Source: CAZJYI01 sp964550025 (lineage in GTDB: Bacteria > Verrucomicrobiota > Kiritimatiellia > UBA8416 > CAYOBW01). From it: 64,000 nt of DNA. Position 1 is the stretch's first letter; each line of letters opens with the position of its first letter. Made by a program: the position numbers and the translations under genes. The notes below the pieces were generated by a model. That model made no database searches and was not told the origin of the DNA. It saw only the letters and a program-made list of their open reading frames with translations. Shown here piece after piece: positions 56,151 through 64,000 of the stretch. The DNA is taken from NCBI GenBank assembly GCA_964550025.1, contig CAZJYI010000015.1:51644-115643 (forward strand). Direction: 5' to 3'.

Positions 56151-56867
56151 ATGAGTCGGATCTACAACAAGAGCGGTGGGTATCGGAAACTCCATTCGTT
56201 TAACCTTGCGACCATTGTACACCTTGGGACGATGGGTTTCTGCAAGCGCTTCATCGATTGGAAGGAAGACCCGCTCGGCAAGACCGTGGGGCAGATGATA
56301 GGTGCATCGCGCTCAGGTAAGCAGAACATCATCGAGGGGTCCGAACGGGCCAAGACATCGGCGGAGACCGAGATCAAGCTGACCGATGTCGCCAAGGCCA
56401 GCTTGGCGGAGTTGCTGGGCGACCTGGAGGATTATCTGGTGAGTCGCGGCGAGGTGCCCTGGAGCATCCACTCAGAGGATCACAAGGCGCTGTCCGCGAT
56501 TACGCTCGACCGCTTCGAATACACAGATGACGTGCTGCGCGACTACTGGACGTTTCTGCTCGTGCAGAAGAGGAAGTTCGACCCGTGGCTCGAACACCGG
56601 GACCGGGTGGTTGTGGCGAATGCGCTGATTGTGCTTGTGCAACGCACTGTTTCGCTTTTGGGGCGGCAGCTCCAGTCCCTCGAGGCGTCCTTCCTGGAGA
56701 ACGGCGGTATCAGGGAGAAAATGACGCAGGCGCGGGTGCTGGCGCGGGACGGGAAGGCGCCGGATTGCCCGGAATGCGGAAAGCCCATGCGTCGGCGCAA
56801 GTCCAGGAACGGGGATTTCTGGGGGTGTTCCGGCTATCCCGAGTGTCGAGGGAGTCGCAGTGTGTGA
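56151..56867 (+). CDS. Four-helix-bundle protein with C-terminal zinc finger
   Basis: A product of 238 residues. The N-terminal half (YRKLHSFNLATIVHLGTMGF, GQMIGASRSGKQNIIEGSER, TDVAKASLAELLGDLEDYLV) belongs to the four-helix-bundle group related to proteins encoded in 23S rRNA intervening sequences, here of the longer 'suffix domain' type. The last 40 residues (CPECGKPMRRRKS, then FWGCSGYPECRG) form a topoisomerase-type C4 zinc finger. The function is unknown; nucleic acid binding is likely. The ATG at 56151 has GGAGG about 9 nt upstream. The gene is bracketed by two direct copies of a tandem repeat. Confidence 0.85.
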   Translation: MSRIYNKSGGYRKLHSFNLATIVHLGTMGFCKRFIDWKEDPLGKTVGQMIGASRSGKQNIIEGSERAKTSAETEIKLTDVAKASLAELLGDLEDYLVSRGEVPWSIHSEDHKALSAITLDRFEYTDDVLRDYWTFLLVQKRKFDPWLEHRDRVVVANALIVLVQRTVSLLGRQLQSLEASFLENGGIREKMTQARVLARDGKAPDCPECGKPMRRRKSRNGDFWGCSGYPECRGSRSV

Positions 56868-56903
56868 CGGATGCGTGCGGGTGGTTCTTGCGGGATTTGT
56901 TAT

Positions 56904-57000
56904 GGACTCGCGACCAGCGACCAGAGACACGCGGTTGCCTGGACTTGCGACGCTTTGACCTGCGACATCGCGCGTCGCTGGTCGCAAGTCGCTGGTCCAG
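56904..57000. repeat. Tandem word repeat (GACTCGCGACC type), copy 2
   Basis: GGACTCGCGACCAGCGACCA, CGCGGTTGCCTGGACTTGCG, then GCGACATCGCGCGTCGCTGG parallels the copy at 55957-56045. Confidence 0.82.
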
Positions 57001-57064
57001 AACCGAGCCCGAAAGAAACGGTAGAGGTTGAATCACGCGCTGTTCCGGTGTTACCCTGCCGGGG

Positions 57065-60000
57065 ATGAAGCAGGAGAACAGGGCTATTCCCACGCAGGGG
57101 CAGATTCCCCGTCGAGACCGCTCGAGCGCGGCGCGTCTTTCGTTCGACCAGGAACGGTTGTGGTACATCGATCAGGTTTCTCCCGGCACCCCCCTCTACA
57201 ACATACCGCTTGCCTGGGACCTGCGGGGGGCGCTCCGCGTTCCTCTGTTCGAGTCGTGCCTGGAGGCCGTCACGGCGCGGCACGAGATACTCCGCAGCGC
57301 GTTCGAGCTGCACGGGGAATCGCCGGTACAGGTTGTTTCGCCGCCCGGTGAGCTGCCGTTCGAATACGTGGACCTGTGTGTCGACGGGGAACGGGTGGCC
57401 GACGAATCCCTGGACGCCGCAATGGCCGAGGTTGCCGAACGTCCGTTCGATCTCGCATCGGGGCCGCTGTTTCGCGCCGCGCTTTTTCGTTTGAGCGACA
57501 CCGAACACGTCTTTCTCTTCGTGCCGCACCACACGGTGTTTGACGGCTGGTCGCGGCGTCTGCTCATGGAGGAGTTGGTCGAGTTCTACGCCGACGGCGC
57601 CGAAGGGCGGGAGGCTTCGCTTGGGGCCTTGCCGCTGCAATACGCGGATTTCGCGGAATGGCAGCGGGACGGGACTGATGACGGGAAGCGTGAGGTGTCT
57701 TGCGCCTTCTGGCGCGATGCGCTTGCGGATGCGCCGGCGGCGCTGGAGCTCCCCGCTGCGCGGCCACGCCCGCTGAACAGGTCGTATCGCGGACACGAGC
57801 TGCGGGCCACGTTGCACTTGGACCTGGTGCGGCAGCTCAAGGCCCTGGCACGCCGCGAGAAGGTGACGCCGTTTGTCATCGCGCTGGCGGCGTACAGCGT
57901 GTTGCTGCACCGTTTCACGCGGGGGAATGATATCGTGGTCGCCTGCCCGGTTACCACGCGGCGGCGCAGTGAGCTCGGCGCGCTGATCGGTTTCTTCGTG
58001 AACACGCTTCCGATCAGGACACGCTTCTCGCCCGGCGTGACGTTTCAGGACCTGGTGAAGAGCGTCCACATGGGGCTGCTGGATGCCGACGCGCACGTCG
58101 ATCTGCCGTTTCAGGAATTGGTGCGGGCCGTTGCGCCCGAACGCGCGTCCCACATGACGCCGCTCTTCCAGACGATGTTCACATATGACGACCTGTCCGA
58201 CATGGTGCATTCGACCGGGGGACTGGAGATTCGCCCGCGCCACGCGCGCCACGATGCGGCACTGACGGATCTGGTGTTTGCCTGTGAAGTGACGGCGTCG
58301 GGCCTGGAAACCACCCTCACGTACAGTGATGACATCTACGACGAAGCGCCGTGCCGGCGCTTCATCGAGCACTACGGGGCCGTCCTGAGGGCCGCCCTGG
58401 GCAATCCTGCCGCGGCGGTCGATGTGCTTCCTCTACTTTTGCCGGACGAGCAACGCATGCTCGTGGCGTGGAACAGTACGACGGTTGACTGTCCCGCCGT
58501 GCCTTCCGTGCAGCAACTGTTTGAGCGACAGGCGGAGCGCACGCCCGTGGCCGTCGCCGTGCTCGAACCGGACCCGTCCAGTGCCGCCGGCGGCGGGGCT
58601 GCCGCGGGGGCGTCGTTGATCCCGATCACCTATGCTGAATTGAATGGGCGTGCGAACCGTGTCGCTCACTTTCTGCGGGCATGCGGGGTAGGCCCCGACG
58701 TGCCGGTGGGGTTGTGTGCGGAGCGGTCGTTGGACGCGCTCGTCGGGATGCTGGGCATCCTGAAAGCGGGTGGCGGCTACGTTCCGCTGGACCCCTCGTA
58801 TCCACAGCGCCGCCTGGAGTTCATGCTCACCGCCGCCGCGGCGCCCGTCCTGCTGGCGCAGGAGAGGACGGCCGGTCTGTTTGCCACCGGTTCGGCCGAA
58901 GTGGTCTGCCTCGACCGGGACTGGCCCCGGATCGAACAGTGCCCGGACGACACTCCGGAGGCGGTAGGTAGCCCGAAATCGCTGGCATACGTCATCTTCA
59001 CGTCTGGCTCGACGGGCGAGCCGAAAGGTGTCGCCATGCCGCATGCCCCGTTGTTGAACCTGCTGGCATGGCAGGCTGAGCACTCCATCGCAACGCAGGG
59101 GACGCGCACGTTGCAGTTCACCCCGTTGAGTTTCGACGTTTCATTCCAGGAGATCCTGTCGACCTGGTGTACGGGCGGGACCCTGGTGATGGTCTCCGAC
59201 GAGCTTCGGCGCGACCCGTTCGAGCTGGCCGTCTTCCTGGACACAGCGTGCGTTGAACGCCTGTTTCTGCCGTTCGTGGCGCTGCAGTGCCTGGCCGACG
59301 CCGCCGTCACGGAGGGGCCTGTTCCATCCTCGCTGCGCGAGGTCATTACGGCGGGGGAGCAGCTACGCGTGACGCCGGCGCTCACGGCGTGTTTTGAGCA
59401 ACTGGCCGGCTGCGCGCTCTGGAATCACTATGGCCCCACCGAGACGCACGTTGTGACGGCACACAGATTGGCGGATTCTCCCGCGGATTGGCCGGAGTTG
59501 CCACCAATAGGCCGGCCCATCAGCAACACGATCATGCGCCTCCTCGACCCCAACGGCGAACCCGTCCCCGTCGGCGAGCCGGGAGAACTCTGCATCGGCG
59601 GTGTGGCCCTGGCGCGCGGGTATCTGAACCGCGATGAATTGACCGCTGAACGTTTCGTGACCGATCCCGACGGCGAACGGCTCTACCGGACCGGCGACCA
59701 GGCGAGATATCTGCCCGACGGCGACCTGGAGTTCCTCGGTCGGCAGGACGAACAGGTCAAGATTCGCGGTTTCCGCGTTGAGCTTGCAGAGGTGGAACTG
59801 GCGCTGGGGCAGCACGGGGACGTGGGGCAGGGGGTCGCGGTCTTCGAACAGGACGACAGCGGGGAGGGATGCCTCGTGGTATACGTGGTCGCGTCCGCGG
59901 GGCGAACATTGACACCGACGGACATACGCTCGCACCTGCGGCGGGATCTGCCGGAATACATGATCCCGCAGCACGTTGTCATGGTTGACACGCTGCCCAT

Positions 60001-60361
60001 GACGCCAAGCGGGAAGGTCGACCGGGGGGCGCTTGCCGGAGCTCGCGATGCCGCAGGCGATTCGCCTCCCGCCAGTGTGCCGCCGCGGAGCGCGGGTGAA
60101 GAGCGGCTGGCGTCCGTGTGGCGCGAGGTCCTGGGTGTCCGGCAGGTCGGCGTGCACGACAACTTCTTCGACCTGGGCGGGCATTCCCTGCTCGCCATCA
60201 AACTTGTAGCGCGGATCAAGGCGGAGCTGGGGGTGCGCATTACGCCCCACCAGGTCCTGTTCAGTTCGCTGGAACAGCTCGCGCGTGAGTGCGAGGCATC
60301 ACCCGCGGCGGAGAGCACCAAGCCCTCCATCCTGTCGCGGTTTTTCGGGAGGAAAAGATGA
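57065..60361 (+). CDS. Nonribosomal peptide synthetase module C-A-PCP
   Basis: A product of 1098 residues. The C domain (about 20-455) has HHTVFDG from His155. The A domain (about 475-985) has FTSGSTGEPKG, NHYGPTETHVV and the Lys in SGKVDRG; its specificity residues D-V-Q-F-I-A-H-V-V are identical to A1 of the megasynthase and point to proline. PCP has Ser1041 (LGGHSLLAI). There is no epimerase or thioesterase. It starts with a C domain, so it must receive an acyl or peptidyl chain from another protein: the megasynthase, the A-PCP or the ligase. The stop overlaps the next start (ATGA). No strong Shine-Dalgarno precedes the ATG at 57065. Confidence 0.92.
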   Translation: MKQENRAIPTQGQIPRRDRSSAARLSFDQERLWYIDQVSPGTPLYNIPLAWDLRGALRVPLFESCLEAVTARHEILRSAFELHGESPVQVVSPPGELPFEYVDLCVDGERVADESLDAAMAEVAERPFDLASGPLFRAALFRLSDTEHVFLFVPHHTVFDGWSRRLLMEELVEFYADGAEGREASLGALPLQYADFAEWQRDGTDDGKREVSCAFWRDALADAPAALELPAARPRPLNRSYRGHELRATLHLDLVRQLKALARREKVTPFVIALAAYSVLLHRFTRGNDIVVACPVTTRRRSELGALIGFFVNTLPIRTRFSPGVTFQDLVKSVHMGLLDADAHVDLPFQELVRAVAPERASHMTPLFQTMFTYDDLSDMVHSTGGLEIRPRHARHDAALTDLVFACEVTASGLETTLTYSDDIYDEAPCRRFIEHYGAVLRAALGNPAAAVDVLPLLLPDEQRMLVAWNSTTVDCPAVPSVQQLFERQAERTPVAVAVLEPDPSSAAGGGAAAGASLIPITYAELNGRANRVAHFLRACGVGPDVPVGLCAERSLDALVGMLGILKAGGGYVPLDPSYPQRRLEFMLTAAAAPVLLAQERTAGLFATGSAEVVCLDRDWPRIEQCPDDTPEAVGSPKSLAYVIFTSGSTGEPKGVAMPHAPLLNLLAWQAEHSIATQGTRTLQFTPLSFDVSFQEILSTWCTGGTLVMVSDELRRDPFELAVFLDTACVERLFLPFVALQCLADAAVTEGPVPSSLREVITAGEQLRVTPALTACFEQLAGCALWNHYGPTETHVVTAHRLADSPADWPELPPIGRPISNTIMRLLDPNGEPVPVGEPGELCIGGVALARGYLNRDELTAERFVTDPDGERLYRTGDQARYLPDGDLEFLGRQDEQVKIRGFRVELAEVELALGQHGDVGQGVAVFEQDDSGEGCLVVYVVASAGRTLTPTDIRSHLRRDLPEYMIPQHVVMVDTLPMTPSGKVDRGALAGARDAAGDSPPASVPPRSAGEERLASVWREVLGVRQVGVHDNFFDLGGHSLLAIKLVARIKAELGVRITPHQVLFSSLEQLARECEASPAAESTKPSILSRFFGRKR

Positions 60362-61149
60362 GAGCAATTGGACGGATGGCAGTGTTGACGGCATTGACGG
60401 CGCTCGGCCTTGTCGCGTGCACCGGCGTCTCCGGCGCCGTGCAGGATGGCGCGCACTCTTTGACCAACGGTGATTGCGTGGTCTTCATGGGGGATTCGCT
60501 GACGGCGCATGGCGGCCGGCCCTACGGGTTCGTGACGCTGTTCGAACAGGCCGTTGAGCGCGTATGGAAGGATCGACTGATTCGGGTGGTGGAGTCCGGT
60601 TGCGGGTTCGACGGTGTGGCCGAGTTGCGCGGGCGGTTCGACAAGGACGTCCCCGTGCACAAGCCCACCATTGTCGTCATAGAGATCGGGATCGCGGACG
60701 TGATCAAGGAAGGCGCCGAACGGAAGCTCAGAAAAGCGATCTTTAAGATGGGGATGGAGGACCTCGTGTGGCGCATCCGGCGCGTGGGAGCGCGCCCGGT
60801 CCTCACGACCCTGACGGTGGTTGGGGAGCGCATTGACGGCAGCAACAAGTACGACGTGCTGATGGAGGAGTACTCGCAGATCATCCGTGACGTGGCACAG
60901 GAAAAGCGGTGCCGGGTGATCGAGTTCCGCAAGCCGTTCATGGCGCGCCTCAAGGAGATCAACAAGGAGAACTGGAAATCGCGCATACTCACGACGCCCG
61001 CCGGCGTTCACCTCAACCCGCGCGGGAACGTGTTCGTCGCCAAGCTCCTCCTCGACGCCTTCGGAGTCCCGTACGACGCGGCCTATCTCGAAGAACTGAG
61101 CGAGAAGGCCGACAAGTCGGAGCTGTCGACGTACAAGGCGAAGAAATGA
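60358..61149 (+). CDS. SGNH-hydrolase-like lipoprotein with altered catalytic residues
   Basis: A product of 263 residues. The lipoprotein signal MRAIGRMAVLTALTALGLVA precedes Cys21. The fold is SGNH: VFMGDSLTA (Ser47). But the block III Asn is Ala113 (EIGIADV in place of GxND), and the block V Asp is Ala215 (TPAGVHLN), with His218 kept. It may be a weak esterase or a binding protein. It overlaps the NRPS stop by four bases and has GGGAGG about 6 nt upstream, so the two are translationally coupled. An envelope-anchored partner of an NRPS is unusual; it may act on an exported product. Confidence 0.82.
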   Translation: MRAIGRMAVLTALTALGLVACTGVSGAVQDGAHSLTNGDCVVFMGDSLTAHGGRPYGFVTLFEQAVERVWKDRLIRVVESGCGFDGVAELRGRFDKDVPVHKPTIVVIEIGIADVIKEGAERKLRKAIFKMGMEDLVWRIRRVGARPVLTTLTVVGERIDGSNKYDVLMEEYSQIIRDVAQEKRCRVIEFRKPFMARLKEINKENWKSRILTTPAGVHLNPRGNVFVAKLLLDAFGVPYDAAYLEELSEKADKSELSTYKAKK

Positions 61150-61269
61150 CTTTTGTCGCGGAAAGGGTGTAGCACGCGTCCTGCAGCTAGGCGGGCGGGG
61201 ATTGCAGAAATGTGGTATCGGAAGCAGAAGATTGAAACCCGAGAGAACCCGTGGTAGCCTACTGACGAT

Positions 61270-61491
61270 ATGAGCACACTGGCTAGAGCAGACATACTTG
61301 GCCTAAGCGTCCCCGAGCGTATTCAGCTTGTTGAGGACATCTGGGACACCATCGCGGAGGTCCCGGAGGAAGTTGGCCTCACCGACGAGCAAAAGGCAGA
61401 GATTGACCGTCGTTTGGACGCATATCACCGGAATCCGGACGAAGGCTCCCCGTGGGGGATGGTACGGGAGCGGATCAGGAGTAAACGATGA
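61270..61491 (+). CDS. Addiction-module antitoxin component
   Basis: A product of 73 residues with VPERIQLVEDIWDTIAEVPE and LTDEQKAEIDRRLDAYHRNP, the pattern of small addiction-module proteins paired with RelE/ParE toxins. It overlaps the toxin gene as ATGA. It would bind and neutralise the toxin and probably repress its own promoter. A weak ribosome binding site precedes it. Confidence 0.88.
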   Translation: MSTLARADILGLSVPERIQLVEDIWDTIAEVPEEVGLTDEQKAEIDRRLDAYHRNPDEGSPWGMVRERIRSKR

Positions 61492-61784
61492 GCCGTCGGC
61501 TCATCATCCGCCCGGAAGCCGAAGCGGAGATGACGGACGCGTTCGACTGGTACGAAGACCGCGTACCGGACCTCGGCTCGGAGTTCCTCCTTTGCGTGGA
61601 TGCTGTTTTCAACGCCATTCAGCGCACGCCGCCACAATACCCCCGTGTGTACAAGACGGCACGCCGTGCTCTCACGCGGCGCTTTCCCTACGAGGTCATC
61701 TTTGTTGAGGATGACGAACGAGTCGTCGTTCTCTCGGTGTTCCATGCCAAGCGCAACCCCAAACGTTGGGTGGAGAGAGTCTGA
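61488..61784 (+). CDS. RelE/ParE-family toxin
   Basis: A product of 98 residues: RLIIRPEAEAEMTDAFDWYE, EFLLCVDAVFNAI, YPRVYKTARRALTRRFPYEV and VVVLSVFHAKRNPKRW. This matches ParE/RelE toxins, including the conserved central Arg-rich strand and final hydrophobic strand. It is translationally coupled to the antitoxin at 61270. The two sit between the NRPS/SGNH unit and the second hydrolase pair, as an inserted module would. Confidence 0.9.
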   Translation: MSRRLIIRPEAEAEMTDAFDWYEDRVPDLGSEFLLCVDAVFNAIQRTPPQYPRVYKTARRALTRRFPYEVIFVEDDERVVVLSVFHAKRNPKRWVERV

Positions 61785-61861
61785 CAGAGCTTGGCTCAGA
61801 GCTCCTGCGTGGAGAATAGGGCCTCGAGACCCGTGCATCTCAAGGCACGCGTTGGCGAACG

Positions 61862-62119
61862 ATGAGTAGACGAGAAGAGCCAGACTTCAGACGCACCAAA
61901 ATCGTCTGCACCATCGGGCCGGCGACGATGGCTTCCACGATGCTGGAGGAGCTCATCAAGGCCGGTATGAACGTCGCGCGACTGAAGTTTTCTCACGGAA
62001 CCTACGCGGAACGTGAACGGACGATCCGGGACATCCGGACGATTTCGAGTCGCCTGGGATGCCCGGTTGCGATACTGCAAGACCTGGCGGGGACGCAGCC
62101 AGGGACGGACTGGGCGTGA
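61862..62119 (+). pseudogene. N-terminal fragment of pyruvate kinase
   Basis: An 85-codon frame starting RRTKIVCTIGPATMASTMLE, then AGMNVARLKFSHGTYAERER and GCPVAILQDLAGTQPG, is the first part of the pyruvate kinase barrel. The full enzyme has about 470 residues, so more than 80 per cent is missing, including most of the active site. It ends exactly where the hydrolase-2 gene begins (ATG at 62121). I regard it as a non-functional remnant left by a rearrangement at this spot. Confidence 0.75.
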
Positions 62120-62120
62120 G

Positions 62121-62921
62121 ATGAACCCATTCTATTTCGGCGACTCTTCGAAGCCGCTCTTTGGCGTGTATCACCCGCCCGCGCGCGGGGCGCGGCGGCG
62201 TGAGCGCGTTCTGCTGTGCTACCCGTGCGGGCACGAGTACATGCGTGCGCATCGCGCCTGCGTGCAGCTTGCCCTCCGTATCGCTGCGCGGGGATGTCCC
62301 GTTCTGCGGTTTGACTACTCTTGTAGTGGCGATTCGGCGGGGGATACCGGGCACGGGACGCTGGGCGTTTGGCAGGATGACACCGTGGCGGCGGGCCGCG
62401 AACTCACAGACACGGCCGGGCCGGGCCGGCTTTTGTGCGTCGCCATGCGCCTGGGGGCGGCGCTTCTGCCCGGTGCGCTGCATGACGGGCTCGACGCCGC
62501 GAAGCTGGTGCTGTGGGATCCCGTCGTGTCGGGGGTCGAGTACCTGGGCGAGCTCCGTGCTCTCCATCGGGAGCGCTGCCGTCTGTTCTCCCAGGTGTCC
62601 GGGGACGACGTCCGTGGTGAGGCCTCGGAGGCTGGAGAGGAGCTGGCCGGCTACCGCTATGCAAGAGAGCTCCTGCGGGAGATCGAGGCCGCTGACCTGA
62701 AGCAGGCGGCGTGGGGAAACGTGCGCAAGGTGTTCCTGCTGCTTTCGGAGGTGAATCCGGCGAACCAGGCGTTGCGCGAGACACTGAAGCAACGGGGGCT
62801 GCTGGCGGGCTACGAGCTGCTGCCCTCGGCGGGCGATTGGGGCCGCGTCGATGGGCGGGCCAGGATATCGGCCCAGGCCCTGGACATCATTGCCGAGTGG
62901 GTGTCGGGGGGGGGACGATGA
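62121..62921 (+). CDS. Alpha/beta hydrolase, exosortase-A hydrolase-2-like (second pair)
   Basis: A product of 266 residues, a paralogue of the gene at 12172-12975: MNPFYFGDSSKPLFGVYHPP, LLCYPCGHEYMRAH, VLRFDYSCSGDS and the elbow VAMRLGAALLPG with Arg110 in the nucleophile position. The shared start and elbow leave little doubt of common origin, though the second half differs. Its start directly follows the pyruvate kinase fragment, and its stop overlaps the start of the next hydrolase (ATGA). The pair follows the C-A-PCP NRPS on the same strand, as the first pair follows the megasynthase. Confidence 0.85.
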   Translation: MNPFYFGDSSKPLFGVYHPPARGARRRERVLLCYPCGHEYMRAHRACVQLALRIAARGCPVLRFDYSCSGDSAGDTGHGTLGVWQDDTVAAGRELTDTAGPGRLLCVAMRLGAALLPGALHDGLDAAKLVLWDPVVSGVEYLGELRALHRERCRLFSQVSGDDVRGEASEAGEELAGYRYARELLREIEAADLKQAAWGNVRKVFLLLSEVNPANQALRETLKQRGLLAGYELLPSAGDWGRVDGRARISAQALDIIAEWVSGGGR

Positions 62922-63775
62922 CCGAGCGGCTGGCCAGGTTCGGGGAGGGGGGGCGGTTGATCGGTGTCGTGACCGAACCGCCGTCGGGGGGAGCGCTTCC
63001 CGCGCGCCTGGGCCTGGTCGTGCTCAACGTCGGCATGCTGCACCGCGTGGGTCCGTTCCGGTTGGGGGTGGAGCTGGCCCGTCGCGTGGCCGGACTGGGG
63101 GCGACGAGCCTGCGGTTCGACATTTCGGGGCTTGGGGACAGCATCGTGCCCGGGGCGGAAGGGACGAAGCGGGAGCAGTCGGTCGCGGACGTGCGTTGCG
63201 CGATGGACGCTATGTGCGCCGATTGCGGCGTGGAGCGCTTCGTGCTCTGGGGACTCTGCACGGGAGCGGACCATGCACACGCCGTGGCCGTAGCGGACGA
63301 ACGCGTATGCGGGGCGGTGTGCGTCGAGGGCTATGCTTACAGGACGCCACGCTTCTACCGGCACCGGTATGTGCCGTTCGTCCTCAATCCACGCAGACTG
63401 CTGCGTTACCTGGCGTGGCAGTGCCGGCGAAAGGCGCGCTCGGCGAATGCACTCGCGCCGGCCCGAGACGCGCTGCCGTACGTTGGCGACGAGATGTTCG
63501 GGTGGAAACTACCACCAAAGGCGGCTTTGCGCGACGAGTTGCAGCGGCTGATCGCTCGCCCCGCCCACCTGCTCTACGTCTATTCGGGGGACAGCATGAC
63601 GCGCACCCGGTACAACTATCCCGGACAGTTCAAGGACATGTTCCCCACGCTGGACATGCAGGGGCGCGTTGATGATATGTTCATTTCGGAGGGTGATCAC
63701 ATCTTCGCGCAGATAGCCGCGCGTGAACGGCTCGTCCGGGAAGTGGGTGAGTGGATGGTGAGGTGCTTTGGGTGA
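62918..63775 (+). CDS. Alpha/beta hydrolase, exosortase-A hydrolase-1-like (second pair)
   Basis: A product of 285 residues, a paralogue of the gene at 11333-12172: LNVGMLHRVGPFRLGVELAR, SLRFDISGLGDS and the elbow LWGLCTGADHAH, with Cys114 as nucleophile. The C-terminal SEGDHIFAQ offers the catalytic His. The start overlaps the previous stop as ATGA and has a G-rich sequence just upstream. An acyl-transfer or thioesterase role toward carrier-bound intermediates is inferred from the context, not shown. Confidence 0.85.
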   Translation: MTERLARFGEGGRLIGVVTEPPSGGALPARLGLVVLNVGMLHRVGPFRLGVELARRVAGLGATSLRFDISGLGDSIVPGAEGTKREQSVADVRCAMDAMCADCGVERFVLWGLCTGADHAHAVAVADERVCGAVCVEGYAYRTPRFYRHRYVPFVLNPRRLLRYLAWQCRRKARSANALAPARDALPYVGDEMFGWKLPPKAALRDELQRLIARPAHLLYVYSGDSMTRTRYNYPGQFKDMFPTLDMQGRVDDMFISEGDHIFAQIAARERLVREVGEWMVRCFG

Positions 63776-63798
63776 GGGGGGGTGGCCTCGGGAACGCA

Positions 63799-63829
63799 AT
63801 CTCAGATTTCAGATCTCAGATTTCAGACG
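63799..63829. repeat. Tandem word repeat (AATCTCAGATTTCAGATCTC type)
   Basis: AATCTCAGATTTCAGATCTC and a second CAGATTTCAG are the reverse complement of the CTGAAATCTGAG words at 48391-48418 and 53771-53981. No gene is called from here to the window end. Confidence 0.85.
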
Positions 63830-63929
63830 GGAGGCCAGATCGGAGGCTCAGGCCGCCAATACCCAACAGCAAACAAGCAACGCCCACCACGTAACAGCCA
63901 TAGCCCCTGCCCACACTGCCCGCTGCCCC

Positions 63930-64000
63930 CCGCCAACTGATAACTGTCCCCTGCCCCCTGCCAACTGATGACTGCCCCCTGCCTCCTGCCCCCTGCCACC
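63930..64000. repeat. Tandem word repeat (CCCCTGCCAACTGAT type)
   Basis: CCAACTGATAACTGTCCCCT and CCAACTGATGACTGCCCCCT are followed by CTGCCCCCTGCC words. The block runs past the window end. Confidence 0.8.

Noticed and set aside
62711..62917. Earlier start for the second hydrolase 1
   Set aside because: It would lie in another frame of hydrolase 2. The ATGA overlap at 62918 and homology to the gene at 11333 fix the start.

Overview
The window is high-GC, densely coded bacterial DNA. The gene content suggests an environmental member of the PVC group, perhaps Kiritimatiellota- or Lentisphaerota-like: large secreted beta-helix and PPC-repeat proteins, PQQ-type beta-propellers, a choice-of-anchor-Q/dockerin-like protein, a corrinoid methyltransferase set under a PocR/AraC-type regulator, and spacers full of short reiterated words. 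No rRNA, tRNA or single-copy marker gene was seen, so this placement is inference. One run of 100 N (53838-53937) marks an assembly gap.

Layout. 1-6.0 kb: end of a large secreted multidomain protein, an MgtC/DUF4010 membrane protein and an outer-membrane porin. 6.1-11.2 kb: a GH10 xylanase remnant, a lipoprotein, a 4'-phosphopantetheinyl transferase (PPTase), a PAS-type protein and a histidine kinase without the usual histidine. 11.3-22.7 kb (minus strand): a 3160-residue hybrid megasynthase (A-PCP-KS-AT-ACP-aminotransferase-C-A-PCP) followed by two alpha/beta hydrolases. 23.1-23.9 kb: an MNT/HEPN pair. 24.5-29.6 kb: separate homocysteine-, pterin- and corrinoid-binding modules resembling a methionine synthase cut into pieces, plus a redox protein and a divergent AraC regulator. 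29.6-45.3 kb: exported proteins (dockerin-like, PQQ propellers, twin beta-helix proteins, a C25-like protease, an esterase). 45.6-63.8 kb: a second biosynthetic block with an alpha/beta hydrolase, a Na+/solute symporter, an SGNH-AMP ligase fusion, A-PCP, an NAD-synthase-like enzyme, an AsnB-type amidotransferase, a C-A-PCP NRPS, an SGNH lipoprotein, a toxin-antitoxin pair, a pyruvate kinase fragment and a second hydrolase pair.

How it may work together. The PPTase would prime the five carrier domains. The megasynthase is predicted to load a proline-like residue, extend it with malonyl-CoA, transaminate the beta-keto group to a beta-amino group and condense it with a second, alanine-like residue. 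No thioesterase or reductase release domain is present. The order NRPS, hydrolase-2, hydrolase-1 occurs twice on the same strand as its NRPS. These hydrolases resemble those accompanying exosortase A loci and carry Cys or Arg where a nucleophilic Ser is expected, so they are candidates for release or transfer. The AMP ligase, hydrolases and AsnB together recall exosortase-A accessory genes, but no exosortase or PEP-CTERM protein is visible.

Spacers hold several families of dispersed palindromes and tandem word repeats. They sit between convergent genes, flank single genes (PPTase, four-helix-bundle protein) and caused the assembly gap.
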